DNA of 43,040 nucleotides from Bacillota bacterium. GTDB lineage: Bacteria; Bacillota; Clostridia; Lachnospirales; Lachnospiraceae. Every line of letters begins with the position of its first letter. The first letter of the stretch is position 1. The position numbers and the translations under genes are program-made. The stretch covers positions 1 to 43,040 of the forward strand of contig JAEZFK010000009.1 of assembly GCA_023437715.1 (NCBI GenBank). The letters are read 5' to 3'. Shown here piece after piece: positions 1 to 6,347 of the stretch. The notes beneath the pieces were generated by a model. The model saw nothing but the letters and a program-made list of their open reading frames with translations, was not told the DNA's origin and made no database searches.

Positions 1-55
1 AGTCAAAAGAGATATTTGCTGTAATAGAACGATAATAAATCATTATCCATATATG

Positions 56-95
56 TTGCCGGAAAGAGGAATTCTCCCTTTCCGGCAATTTTTTT
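56..95 (+). terminator. Intrinsic terminator of an upstream gene outside the window
   Basis: Perfect 11-bp inverted repeat TTGCCGGAAAG (56-66) / CTTTCCGGCAA (78-88), followed directly by seven T. It would end a plus-strand transcript entering from the left edge, whose gene is not in the window. Confidence 0.85.
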
Positions 96-137
96 GTGCA
101 GAAACCTACGATGCCGGTTCTAAATAATCACTAAGAC

Positions 138-165
138 TTGACAAATATGGAAAAAAGTGTAAAAT
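138..165 (+). promoter_or_regulatory. Sigma-A type promoter of the 3D-domain gene
   Basis: TTGACA at 138-143, a 16-nt spacer, then TAAAAT at 160-165. It leaves an AT-rich leader of about 90 nt before the start at 260. AGAAAGGA at 243-250 is a well placed ribosome site. Confidence 0.65.
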
Positions 166-259
166 AATTACTTGTACCTCATTTATTACAAATCTGTTAC
201 ATATATTTATATTATATTAAATTGTATTACAGATTGTAAAAAAGAAAGGATGGTTTTCA

Positions 260-964
260 ATGATACAAAAAATGAAGCGAATTCACCGGCTCCTTGGAAC
301 CTTACTTATGATGATATTTTTAATCGGCGGCACTTTTAACACCCTTGCTGTTCAAACCCCGGGGATTATTGACAGCACCGACGAAAACGGCGTGAGGGGC
401 TGGGCCTGGAACAGCGCGGATCCCAGCTCTTCCGTTGATGTCAGGGTCGTTATCACCAACCAGGCAAACGGACAGGTTATGGGCGAGCTTACGGCCAATG
501 CCTCTGAGCACAGAGAAGACCTTGCGGTTCAGGGAACCGGAAACTACGGCTTTGAAGTTTCCATACCCTGGAGCAGTTACGGAGACGGTATCTATCTGGT
601 GGAGGCCTATGCCGGAGATCAGAAGCTGTCAGGAACCAAGGTATACGGCTCCGGCGCCCTGGCCGGATCAGGAGTCCGCTCCCTGGGAGTTTTTAAGACC
701 ACGGCCTACTGTCCCTGCAAAAAATGCTCCGGCGGCTGGGGAGGGCGGACCAGCACAGGAACCATCGCTTCTGCGAACCACACCATTTCCGTGGACCCAA
801 GGGTTATTCCTTACGGAAGCCGTATCATGATCAACGGCGTTATTTATACGGCAGAGGACTGCGGAAGCGGAGTCAAAGGAAACCACATTGACATCTTCTT
901 CAATACACACGGGGAAACCAGGGCGTATGGAACGAGAAATGCGGAGGTGTTCCTGGTTCAGTAG
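260..964 (+). CDS. Secreted 3D-domain protein (probable cell-wall hydrolase or wall-associated protein)
   Basis: 234 residues. A hydrophobic signal segment covers about residues 9-30 (LLGTLLMMIFLIGG), so the product is exported. Residues 35-125 look like a beta-sandwich domain with the GWAWN...VDVRVVI...GNYGFEVSIPW pattern that I associate with clostridial surface proteins and glycan-active enzymes. Residues 140-234 are a 3D domain, named for three conserved aspartates. Visible here are TTAYCPC, the SVDPRVIPYGS block, AEDCGSGVKG and HIDIFF. This fold is related to MltA-type lytic transglycosylases and occurs in RpfB/YorM/YuiC-like proteins, so murein binding or cleavage is the likely role. 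It is a single gene with its own promoter and ends head-to-head with hemW. No experimental substrate can be inferred. Confidence 0.85.
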   Translation: MIQKMKRIHRLLGTLLMMIFLIGGTFNTLAVQTPGIIDSTDENGVRGWAWNSADPSSSVDVRVVITNQANGQVMGELTANASEHREDLAVQGTGNYGFEVSIPWSSYGDGIYLVEAYAGDQKLSGTKVYGSGALAGSGVRSLGVFKTTAYCPCKKCSGGWGGRTSTGTIASANHTISVDPRVIPYGSRIMINGVIYTAEDCGSGVKGNHIDIFFNTHGETRAYGTRNAEVFLVQ

Positions 965-987
965 GTTCTTATAAAAATATAAAAGAA

Positions 988-1090
988 AAAGGACTTCTGC
1001 AAAAAGGAAAGACTGTACCGGATACGGTATATCGTGCGCATCTGCGTTCACAATATTCGGCATCCCATCTTCTTTTTGCAAAAGTCCTTT
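988..1090. terminator. Convergent bidirectional terminator region between the 3D gene and hemW
   Basis: Inverted repeat AAAGGACTTCTGCAAAAAG (988-1006) against CTTTTTGCAAAAGTCCTTT (1072-1090), 18 of 19 positions paired. The 65-nt loop holds a smaller hairpin (TACCG/CGGTA). Both flanks are T-rich on the strand that leaves the hairpin, so it can stop both converging transcripts. The loop is unusually long for a terminator. Confidence 0.6.
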
Positions 1091-1113
1091 CTCTTTTCCA
1101 GGCCGTCCTCCCC

Positions 1114-2337
1114 TCAGATCAGAAACTGGCTCATCACATAATTGCTGATGTCAATTCCACGGGAGGTCAGGCGGTAAAAGCCGTCCTCCAATTCCATCAG
1201 CCCCTCTCTCATCATCTCATTCAGTACAGGGCCGTAGACATCCAGGATATTCTGGCCGAAGCTGCCGGCAAAATCCCGGGCGGAAACGCCCTTTGTCAGG
1301 CGCAGTCCCAAAAACATGTACTCCTCCATCCGTTCCTCTATGGTCAGCCGTTCAAATTCCTGGCTGAAAATCTTTTCCGCCTCTTCTCCCTGGTCCAGGC
1401 GGGCGCCGCAGTACTCCCTGTAATCCGGAGTGTTGTGAAAACGGCAGCCATCCATATAGGAAGAGGAGCCCAGCCCCAGGCCCAGATACTGGACACCTGT
1501 CCAGTAGCCTATGTTATGTCTGCACTGGCGGTCCTTTTTTGAATAATTGGATATTTCATACCGTTCATAGCCCTGATCCAGGAGAAAGCTCTGGGTGAAG
1601 TAATACATTTCCCTTTCCGCATCCTCACCGGGCAAATCCGGCAGGTCGGAAAGCGGGCCAAAGCTCCGTGCTTTCTCCGAAGCAGGAGAACATTCCTTTT
1701 CCCCGGCGGAATTCCCATACCTGTCGTAAAAGGGCGTTCCCTCTTCCACAATCAGGCTGTAGGCGGATATGTGCTCCGGTTTCAGCATGACCACCTTTTT
1801 TAAAGTATTTTTCCAGGACTCCAGGGTCTGTCCCGGAATGGCTGAGATCAAATCCACATTTACATTGTCAAAGCCCGCCATCCGGACCCTCTGATAGCTC
1901 TTTAAGAACTCATCGTAAGTGTGAATCCTTCCCAGATAGCGTAGCTCCCTATCATCGGCGGACTGAAGTCCGATGCTGATGCGGTTTACCCCGGCTTCCC
2001 GGCAGACCAAAAGTCCTTCCTCCGTAACTGTTCCGGGATTCATCTCCATGGTGATCTCTGCATCGGGCAGAAGGTCAAAGTTTTTCCGCAGGGCCTGAAG
2101 AATTGCGGCAATTTCCTCTGCTTTTAATATGGAAGGAGTGCCCCCTCCAATGAATACGCTGACTACCTGGTATTCTTCGGCACGGGCACTCCGGTATTCT
2201 ATTTCTTCCAGCAATCTTTCCACATATTCCCGCTGCATCCTTTCACTTCCCGGAAATGACAGGAAGTCGCAGTAATCGCATTTGCGGACGCAAAAGGGAA
2301 TGTGGATGTAAAGCTCTAAATTTTTTTTATTCATCAT
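1114..2337 (-). CDS. hemW: HemW-like radical SAM protein (heme chaperone / coproporphyrinogen oxidase family)
   Basis: 407 residues. The N-terminus has the radical SAM cluster motif CVRKCDYC (CxxxCxxC, about residues 16-23) after YIHIPF. It is followed by the family blocks SVFIGGGTPS, EMNPGT, NRISIGLQS and HISAYSLIVEEGTPF, and a C-terminal HemN_C-like region. HemW binds heme and a 4Fe-4S cluster and is thought to deliver heme. Older annotations call it oxygen-independent coproporphyrinogen oxidase. The start overlaps the end of lepA by 11 bp with no strong ribosome site, so translation is probably coupled; lepA-hemW is the usual Firmicutes order. A charged stretch of about 30 residues after residue 207 (SAGEKECSPASEK to PGEDAE) looks like an insertion relative to the usual length of about 380. 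The second in-frame ATG one codon later is an equally good start. Confidence 0.93.
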   Translation of the reverse strand: MMNKKNLELYIHIPFCVRKCDYCDFLSFPGSERMQREYVERLLEEIEYRSARAEEYQVVSVFIGGGTPSILKAEEIAAILQALRKNFDLLPDAEITMEMNPGTVTEEGLLVCREAGVNRISIGLQSADDRELRYLGRIHTYDEFLKSYQRVRMAGFDNVNVDLISAIPGQTLESWKNTLKKVVMLKPEHISAYSLIVEEGTPFYDRYGNSAGEKECSPASEKARSFGPLSDLPDLPGEDAEREMYYFTQSFLLDQGYERYEISNYSKKDRQCRHNIGYWTGVQYLGLGLGSSSYMDGCRFHNTPDYREYCGARLDQGEEAEKIFSQEFERLTIEERMEEYMFLGLRLTKGVSARDFAGSFGQNILDVYGPVLNEMMREGLMELEDGFYRLTSRGIDISNYVMSQFLI

Positions 2338-4141
2338 CTAACTTCAGTACGCTCATAAATGCCTTCTGCGGTATCTCTACGTTACCGACCTGGCGCATAC
2401 GTTTTTTACCTTCTTTCTGCTTTTCAAGAAGTTTCTTCTTACGGGAAATGTCGCCGCCGTAGCATTTGGCAAGAACATCCTTTCTCATGGCCTTTACCGT
2501 CTCTCTGGCAATGATCTTGCCGCCGATGGCCGCCTGAATGGGAATTTCAAAAAGCTGGCGGGGAATTTCATCCTTAAGCTTTTCGCACATTCTCCTTCCC
2601 CTGTCGTAAGCGGACTCTGCGTGGACGATAAAGGAAAGGGCGTCCACCTCTTCCTTATTCACCAGGATGTCCAGCTTCACCAGCTCGGACCGCTCATAGC
2701 CCTTCAGCTCATAATCAAAGGAGGCGTAGCCTCTGGAACGGGACTTCAATGCGTCAAAGAAATCGTAAATGATCTCATTTAAGGGAAGTTCATATCTTAA
2801 CACCGCTCTTGTGGCTTCCATGTATTCCATTCCCAGATAAACGCCCCGGCGCTCCTGGCACAGAGTCATGATGGCTCCCACAAATTCCGTGGTCACCATG
2901 ATCTCGGCGCTGACAATTGGCTCTTCCATATATTCGATCTCTGTGGGATCAGGCAGGTTGGAGGGATTAGTCAGCTCAATCATGGTTCCGTTTCTTTTAT
3001 AAACCCGGTACACAACGCCTGGAGCCGTGGTTACAAGATCTAAGTTGTACTCTCTCTCCAGACGCTCCTGAATGACCTCTAAGTGCAGGAGACCTAAAAA
3101 TCCGCAGCGGAATCCAAAGCCTAAAGCCAGGGAGGTCTCCGGCTCAAAGAACAGGGAAGCATCATTAAGCTGCAGCTTTTCCAAGGCATCCCTTAAGTCG
3201 TTATAACGGGCTCCGTCCGCCGGGTAGAGGCCGCAGTAAACCATGGAGGTCACCTTTTTATAGCCGGGAAGAGGGGTACTGCATGGCCGGTCCGCATTGG
3301 TAATGGTATCGCCCACCGCCGTATCCTTTACATTCTTAATGCTGGCGGTCAGATAGCCTACCATGCCTGCTCTCAGCTCTTCACAGGGAATGAACTGGCC
3401 TGCACCGAAATAGCCTACCTCCACCACCTCTTCAATGGCGCCGGTAGCCATCATGCGGACCCTGTCGCCTTTTTTCACCGAGCCTTCCTTCACCCGGAAG
3501 AATACGATAACTCCTTTGTAAGAATCATACAGGGAGTCGAAAATCAATGCCTGGAGAGGAGCCTCCGGATCCCCTGACGGAGCCGGAATCTTTTTCACAA
3601 TGGCTTCCAGCACCTCTTCCACATTTTCTCCTGTCTTTGCGGAAATCCTGGGAGCTTCGTGGGCTTCAATGCCGATGACATCCTCGATTTCCTCCACCAC
3701 CCGCTCCGGCTCGGCGCTTGGAAGGTCGATCTTATTGAGGACCGGAAATACGTCCAGATCGTGGTCCAGTGCCATATAAACATTGGCCAGGGTCTGAGCC
3801 TCGATCCCCTGGGATGCATCCACCACCAGGATAGCGCCGTCACAGGCTGCCAGGCTTCTGGAAACCTCGTAGTTAAAGTCCACATGACCGGGGGTATCGA
3901 TCATGTTAAATATATACTCCTGCCCATCCTTTGCCTTATAGATGGTCCTGACCGCCTGGGCCTTGATGGTGATTCCCCGTTCTCTTTCCAAATCCATATT
4001 GTCGAGAACCTGGGCCTGCATCTCCCTGCTGGTCAGCAGTCCTGTCTTTTCAATGATCCGGTCTGCAAGGGTTGACTTTCCGTGGTCAATATGAGCGATA
4101 ATACAAAAGTTGCGTATTTTATTCTGCTGGGCAGCTGCCAT
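2327..4141 (-). CDS. lepA: Elongation factor 4 (LepA), translational GTPase
   Basis: 604 residues, the normal family length. The G domain has AHIDHGKSTLADR (P loop), the switch region RERGITIKAQ, DTPGHVDF (G3) and NKIDLP (G4). EF-G-like domains II, III and V follow, then the LepA-specific C-terminal domain rich in Lys and Arg (GGDISRKKKLLEKQKEGKKRMR). LepA acts on ribosomes as a GTPase that back-translocates or rescues stalled complexes. The start has AGAGGAATTTACC just upstream. The gene has its own promoter (4184-4212), which fits the loss of direct contact with spoIIP caused by the accessory insertion. Confidence 0.97.
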   Translation of the reverse strand: MAAAQQNKIRNFCIIAHIDHGKSTLADRIIEKTGLLTSREMQAQVLDNMDLERERGITIKAQAVRTIYKAKDGQEYIFNMIDTPGHVDFNYEVSRSLAACDGAILVVDASQGIEAQTLANVYMALDHDLDVFPVLNKIDLPSAEPERVVEEIEDVIGIEAHEAPRISAKTGENVEEVLEAIVKKIPAPSGDPEAPLQALIFDSLYDSYKGVIVFFRVKEGSVKKGDRVRMMATGAIEEVVEVGYFGAGQFIPCEELRAGMVGYLTASIKNVKDTAVGDTITNADRPCSTPLPGYKKVTSMVYCGLYPADGARYNDLRDALEKLQLNDASLFFEPETSLALGFGFRCGFLGLLHLEVIQERLEREYNLDLVTTAPGVVYRVYKRNGTMIELTNPSNLPDPTEIEYMEEPIVSAEIMVTTEFVGAIMTLCQERRGVYLGMEYMEATRAVLRYELPLNEIIYDFFDALKSRSRGYASFDYELKGYERSELVKLDILVNKEEVDALSFIVHAESAYDRGRRMCEKLKDEIPRQLFEIPIQAAIGGKIIARETVKAMRKDVLAKCYGGDISRKKKLLEKQKEGKKRMRQVGNVEIPQKAFMSVLKLDDE

Positions 4142-4183
4142 ATGGTAAATTCCTCTTTTCTGATGTTTCTGGTGTTTTCTAAA

Positions 4184-4212
4184 AATATACCATTAAAATA
4201 GGAAATTGTCCA
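4184..4212 (-). promoter_or_regulatory. Promoter of lepA-hemW
   Basis: On the minus strand: TGGACA at 4212-4207, a 17-nt spacer, TATATT at 4189-4184. It lies about 45 nt upstream of the lepA start. Confidence 0.6.
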
Positions 4213-4383
4213 CCTTGATAATGCTGTTTTTCCTCGCTATTCCGATGGAAAAATAAGGACGATTGCCTGTTTTTCTGACCTTGCTAAAAATGATAGTATC
4301 CTTTTAGTATCATATTTCATTCCAATCTGGCTTTATTTTACATCAAAAAAGACGGAGGTTCTCCCATGGAGAGTGGACTTTTA

Positions 4384-4826
4384 TCATTTAGTTGTCCTAT
4401 CAGTTTTAATAGTTTCATCAATCTCACCAGATTCATAAGCTATGTAAAGAAGCACCTCTAAAATAAAGATTGCAGCTATTAAGGGAATTATTACATATAG
4501 AAAGTTTTCAGTTATCTCTCTCGATATAACAGTTATATACACACAGACCCCAAGCACCTATAACGGTGAATAGAATATTTCTTCACCTGTTCTCGTTTTT
4601 TCTTAGTTATCATATGAACAGCAAAGAAAATAATCATCTGTATTACATAAGAGCATATTAACGCAGCTGCATTTACGACGGTCATTTTTATAAATTCTAT
4701 TGTATTAAACCAATCAGGATAATAAATAAAGTCAATTAAATAAGTAGGTAAAAATATTATTATTACAATTCCCACACAAATTTCCATCTTCTTTTTATCT
4801 AATAAATATTCTATAAATTTACCCAT
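4384..4826 (-). pseudogene. Small three-helix membrane protein gene broken by a frameshift
   Basis: The first frame starts at ATG 4826 behind AGAGGAAAAAGC, a better start than the in-frame ATG at 4868, which has no ribosome site. It reads 97 residues with two hydrophobic helices (VGIVIIIFLPTYLI and AALICSYVIQMIIFF) and stops at 4533. The minus-one frame is open from 4557 to 4384 across the same point and encodes a third helix (FLYVIIPLIAAIFILEVLLY) followed by an acidic tail. The two frames meet in a GGGGTCTGTGTGTATATA tract at about 4534-4552, which is prone to slippage. Joined, they give about 150 residues. The second part has only a GTG start and no ribosome site, so a frameshifted single gene is the better reading. 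Family not recognised; the region is AT-rich and accessory. Confidence 0.6.
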
Positions 4827-4953
4827 GCTTTTTCCTCTTTTTATCTCACTTCGTTTCTCCTCCATCATACATCAACTTCTTTTAAAAGAGAATACTCATA
4901 ATCTTAAAATCAATAGATATCTTAAAAGAGTTAATATATTTGGAACCACCTTG

Positions 4954-5208
4954 TCATCCAAATTTTCCCTTAAGTAAAGTCTCACATATAATTAAAGTAT
5001 ATTTAGTTTTTATTAACATAAAATTTTTCAATCCCTTATATATTTGGTAAAACATCACAATAAAAATAAGCATAAAGAATTGCATGGAAGTATTAGTATT
5101 ATCTGGTCCTTGCATTTTACATTTACGCCTTGCCACTTCCTTTATTAGTTGATCTCGATCCTTAGAAGCAAATTCATTATATAAACAATCAATAAAGTTA
5201 TCTTTCAT
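4954..5208 (-). CDS. Small membrane-associated protein of unknown function
   Basis: 84 residues. The start at 5208 (MKDNFIDCLYNEF) is chosen because AAAAGGAG lies 8 nt upstream; the in-frame ATG at 5229 lacks a site. The N-terminal half is charged (KDRDQLIKEVARRKCK). One hydrophobic stretch, FFMLIFIVMFYQIY, could span the membrane, and a basic tail follows. I do not recognise the family. It lies in the AT-rich accessory patch, downstream of the toxin transcript terminator and upstream of the broken membrane gene in the same direction. The two may be cargo of the degraded mobile element. Confidence 0.55.
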   Translation of the reverse strand: MKDNFIDCLYNEFASKDRDQLIKEVARRKCKMQGPDNTNTSMQFFMLIFIVMFYQIYKGLKNFMLIKTKYTLIICETLLKGKFG

Positions 5209-5251
5209 TATTACACTCCTTTTTTCCATTTATCATATCTTAATATTTCCC

Positions 5252-5281
5252 AAAAGAAAACACCCATCTTTCGACAGGTGT
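5252..5281 (-). terminator. Terminator of the holin-like toxin transcript
   Basis: On the minus strand ACACCTGTC-GAAA-GATGGGTGT (5281-5260) forms a 9-bp stem with two G-U pairs and a GAAA tetraloop, followed by TTTTCTTTT. A transcript from the promoter at 5651-5679 would be about 390 nt. Confidence 0.7.
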
Positions 5282-5361
5282 ACTATTTATTCGCTACGAT
5301 CACCACAGCTGGTATATATCGTTGTTTTTTAACTTTATTCAAAGAAATTTTATAAACTAAC

Positions 5362-5390
5362 TTGACATCACAATGCACCAATGCTATATT
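5362..5390 (+). promoter_or_regulatory. Promoter of the antitoxin RNA
   Basis: TTGACA at 5362-5367, a 17-nt spacer, TATATT at 5385-5390. It is close to consensus and stronger than the toxin promoter opposite, as expected for an antisense antitoxin. Confidence 0.75.
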
Positions 5391-5396
5391 TGAATT

Positions 5397-5498
5397 ATAA
5401 AAGAGCAACCGCCACACAAGGTGGAAGCTCTCAGTATAACGACTAATGTCCTAATGGACACCGCCTATCCTGTTCGCTGCAGGGTAGGCTATTTTTTT
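5397..5498 (+). ncRNA. Antisense antitoxin RNA of a type I toxin-antitoxin pair (RatA/SR4-like)
   Basis: An RNA of about 100 nt is predicted between the promoter at 5362-5390 and the terminator at 5462-5498. Visible structures are AGAGC...GCTCT enclosing CCAC/GGTGG (5402-5431), a TGTCC-TAAT-GGACA hairpin (5448-5461) and the terminator stem. It contains no ORF with a ribosome site. It runs opposite to the toxin message and is complementary to the toxin 3' untranslated region and the last three codons. TxpA/RatA and BsrG/SR4 of Bacillus have the same geometry: the antisense RNA pairs with the 3' end and promotes decay of the toxin mRNA. The RNA itself is inferred from signals, not from expression data. 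Confidence 0.7.
5463..5498 (+). terminator. Terminator of the antitoxin RNA
   Basis: GCCTATCCTG / CAGGGTAGGC (one G-U pair) with a TTCGCTG loop, followed by seven T at 5492-5498. The T run is templated by the lysine codons at the end of the toxin gene. Confidence 0.85.
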
Positions 5499-5569
5499 AA
5501 CTTATCTATGTAAGTCAGCAATGCCAAGATAAAGGTTGCAAATAAAAGTACATCTGCAAATGAAAACAT
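5489..5569 (-). CDS. Putative holin-like toxin, 26 residues (type I toxin-antitoxin)
   Basis: Starts at ATG 5569 behind GGGAGGTGGTGTCAGAT, a very strong ribosome site. The longer in-frame ORF to 5680 has no such site and is ignored. The peptide is one membrane helix with a charged end (LLFATFILALLTYIDK, then a Lys-rich tail). This is the shape and the ALLTYID-type signature of the small holin-like or TxpA-class toxins that insert into the cell's own membrane. An intact antisense RNA gene overlaps its 3' end. A moderate promoter (TATACT at 5656-5651 with TGGACC 17 nt upstream) would give a leader of about 75 nt. The family assignment comes from pattern memory and gene layout. Confidence 0.75.
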   Translation of the reverse strand: MFSFADVLLFATFILALLTYIDKLKK

Positions 5570-5650
5570 ATCTGACACCACCTCCCATCTCGTTATGACG
5601 TAAAGACATAAAAGCTGGAAAGTTCCACCCTGTATTCGGTTACTCCTGAA

Positions 5651-5679
5651 AGTATAGTACCATATAATCCCAAGGTCCA
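5651..5679 (-). promoter_or_regulatory. Promoter of the toxin gene
   Basis: Minus strand: TGGACC (5679-5674), 17-nt spacer, TATACT (5656-5651). The -10 is good and the -35 is weak (4 of 6). Confidence 0.5.
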
Positions 5680-5685
5680 CAATGC

Positions 5686-5916
5686 TTATTTGCTATAACC
5701 AATCCACATTTGGCTTGGTAACTCGTTGCCACTTCTGGCAATGGATAACGGTTCGTTATTGAGTTTTATGCGGAGGCCGTACGAAATACTTTTCGTCATG
5801 AGGTACGAAAACCTCCGGCCATTAACCAGCTCAATTTTGAGCTCGTTCTCCGGTACGAACGCCGATGGCACCGCAAATATTGCATTGGTTACCTTCCGGT
5901 ACTCGTTAAGTGTGTA
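5686..5916 (-). pseudogene. Unidentified coding relic in the mobile-element remnant
   Basis: A 76-codon open frame without any start codon at its 5' end, beginning after a TGA at 5919-5917. It reads like protein (NEYRKVTNAIFAVPSAFVPE, then LKIELVNGRRFSYLMTKS). It ends just upstream of the toxin promoter. GTACGAA occurs three times on the plus strand (5779, 5803, 5853), with related GGTACTCGTT and GGTAACTCGTT sequences nearby. Such short repeats can be arm-type integrase sites. I do not recognise the protein. I treat it as part of a degraded integrative element. Confidence 0.35.
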
Positions 5917-5935
5917 TCACATCACGGTTGAATTT

Positions 5936-6052
5936 TCAGCCCAGACCTTGCCCGGCGTTTTGCTTGGGCTTTCGCAACTCCCGCATGGCCTTTGCCTCCT
6001 GCTGCCGGACAGCTTCTAACGTCACGCCGAATTCTCTCCCTATCTCTGCCAT
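5936..6052 (-). pseudogene. Fragment of a sigma-70 region 4-like protein (mobile-element remnant)
   Basis: Minus-strand frame from ATG 6052 to TGA 5936, 38 residues. It contains IGREFGVTLEAVRQQEAKAM, which closely matches the helix-turn-helix of sigma region 4 (usual form IGEELGVTRERVRQIEAKAL), and ends in a short Lys/Gln tail. There is no region 2 or 3 and no ribosome site, and the frame runs straight into the integrase fragment on the other strand. Sigma-like helix-turn-helix proteins are common in integrative conjugative elements of Clostridia. It is best read as the 3' end of such a gene, left after deletion. Confidence 0.55.
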
Positions 6053-6266
6053 AAGAATATGCAAGGAGTCAGGGATTAAACTCATAAGGATTCACGATAT
6101 CCGACATAGCCACGTCTCTATGCTCATTGATATGGGATTTTCGCCCTACCTCATAGCTGAGCGAATCGGTGACACCGTGGACATGGTTAATAATGTGTAT
6201 GGCCATTTGTACCCCAACCGCCATATTGAGGTAGCAGAGAAATTACAGGAAATCGTATCAAAATAG
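6051..6266 (+). pseudogene. C-terminal fragment of a tyrosine recombinase (phage/ICE integrase)
   Basis: About 71 codons, ending at TAG 6264-6266. Visible are RICKESGIKLIRIHDIRHSH with the box II arginine of HDIRH, FSPYLIAERIGDTVDMV, and the box C tyrosine in NNVYGHLYPN, then a Lys-rich end. Only the last fifth of a normal integrase of about 380 residues is left; the DNA-binding and core N-terminal parts are missing. The open frame upstream of 6051 is antisense to the sigma-like fragment and is not integrase. The integrase gene usually lies at the edge of the element, so 6266 probably marks one end of the former insertion beside spoIIP. Confidence 0.75.
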
Positions 6267-6282
6267 TTTCATTTCATAATTA

Positions 6283-6326
6283 AAAGCCGGAAATACCTAG
6301 CATTTAAGAAGGTTTCCGGCTTTGTT
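6283..6326 (-). terminator. Terminator of the gpr-spoIIP transcript
   Basis: Perfect 11-bp repeat AAAGCCGGAAA (6283-6293) / TTTCCGGCTTT (6313-6323). On the minus strand it is followed by TTTTAATTATG. It also lies just past the integrase fragment and could act in both directions. Confidence 0.65.
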
Positions 6327-6347
6327 GTATTTAAATATACCATTTTT

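Noticed and set aside
668..1081. 137-codon minus-strand ORF across the 3D gene and its terminator
   Set aside because: It is antisense to the 3D domain, has no ribosome site and starts inside the terminator loop.
5726..6019. 97-codon plus-strand ORF in the mobile remnant
   Set aside because: Covers the antisense of two minus-strand relics; composition is not protein-like and there is no ribosome site.
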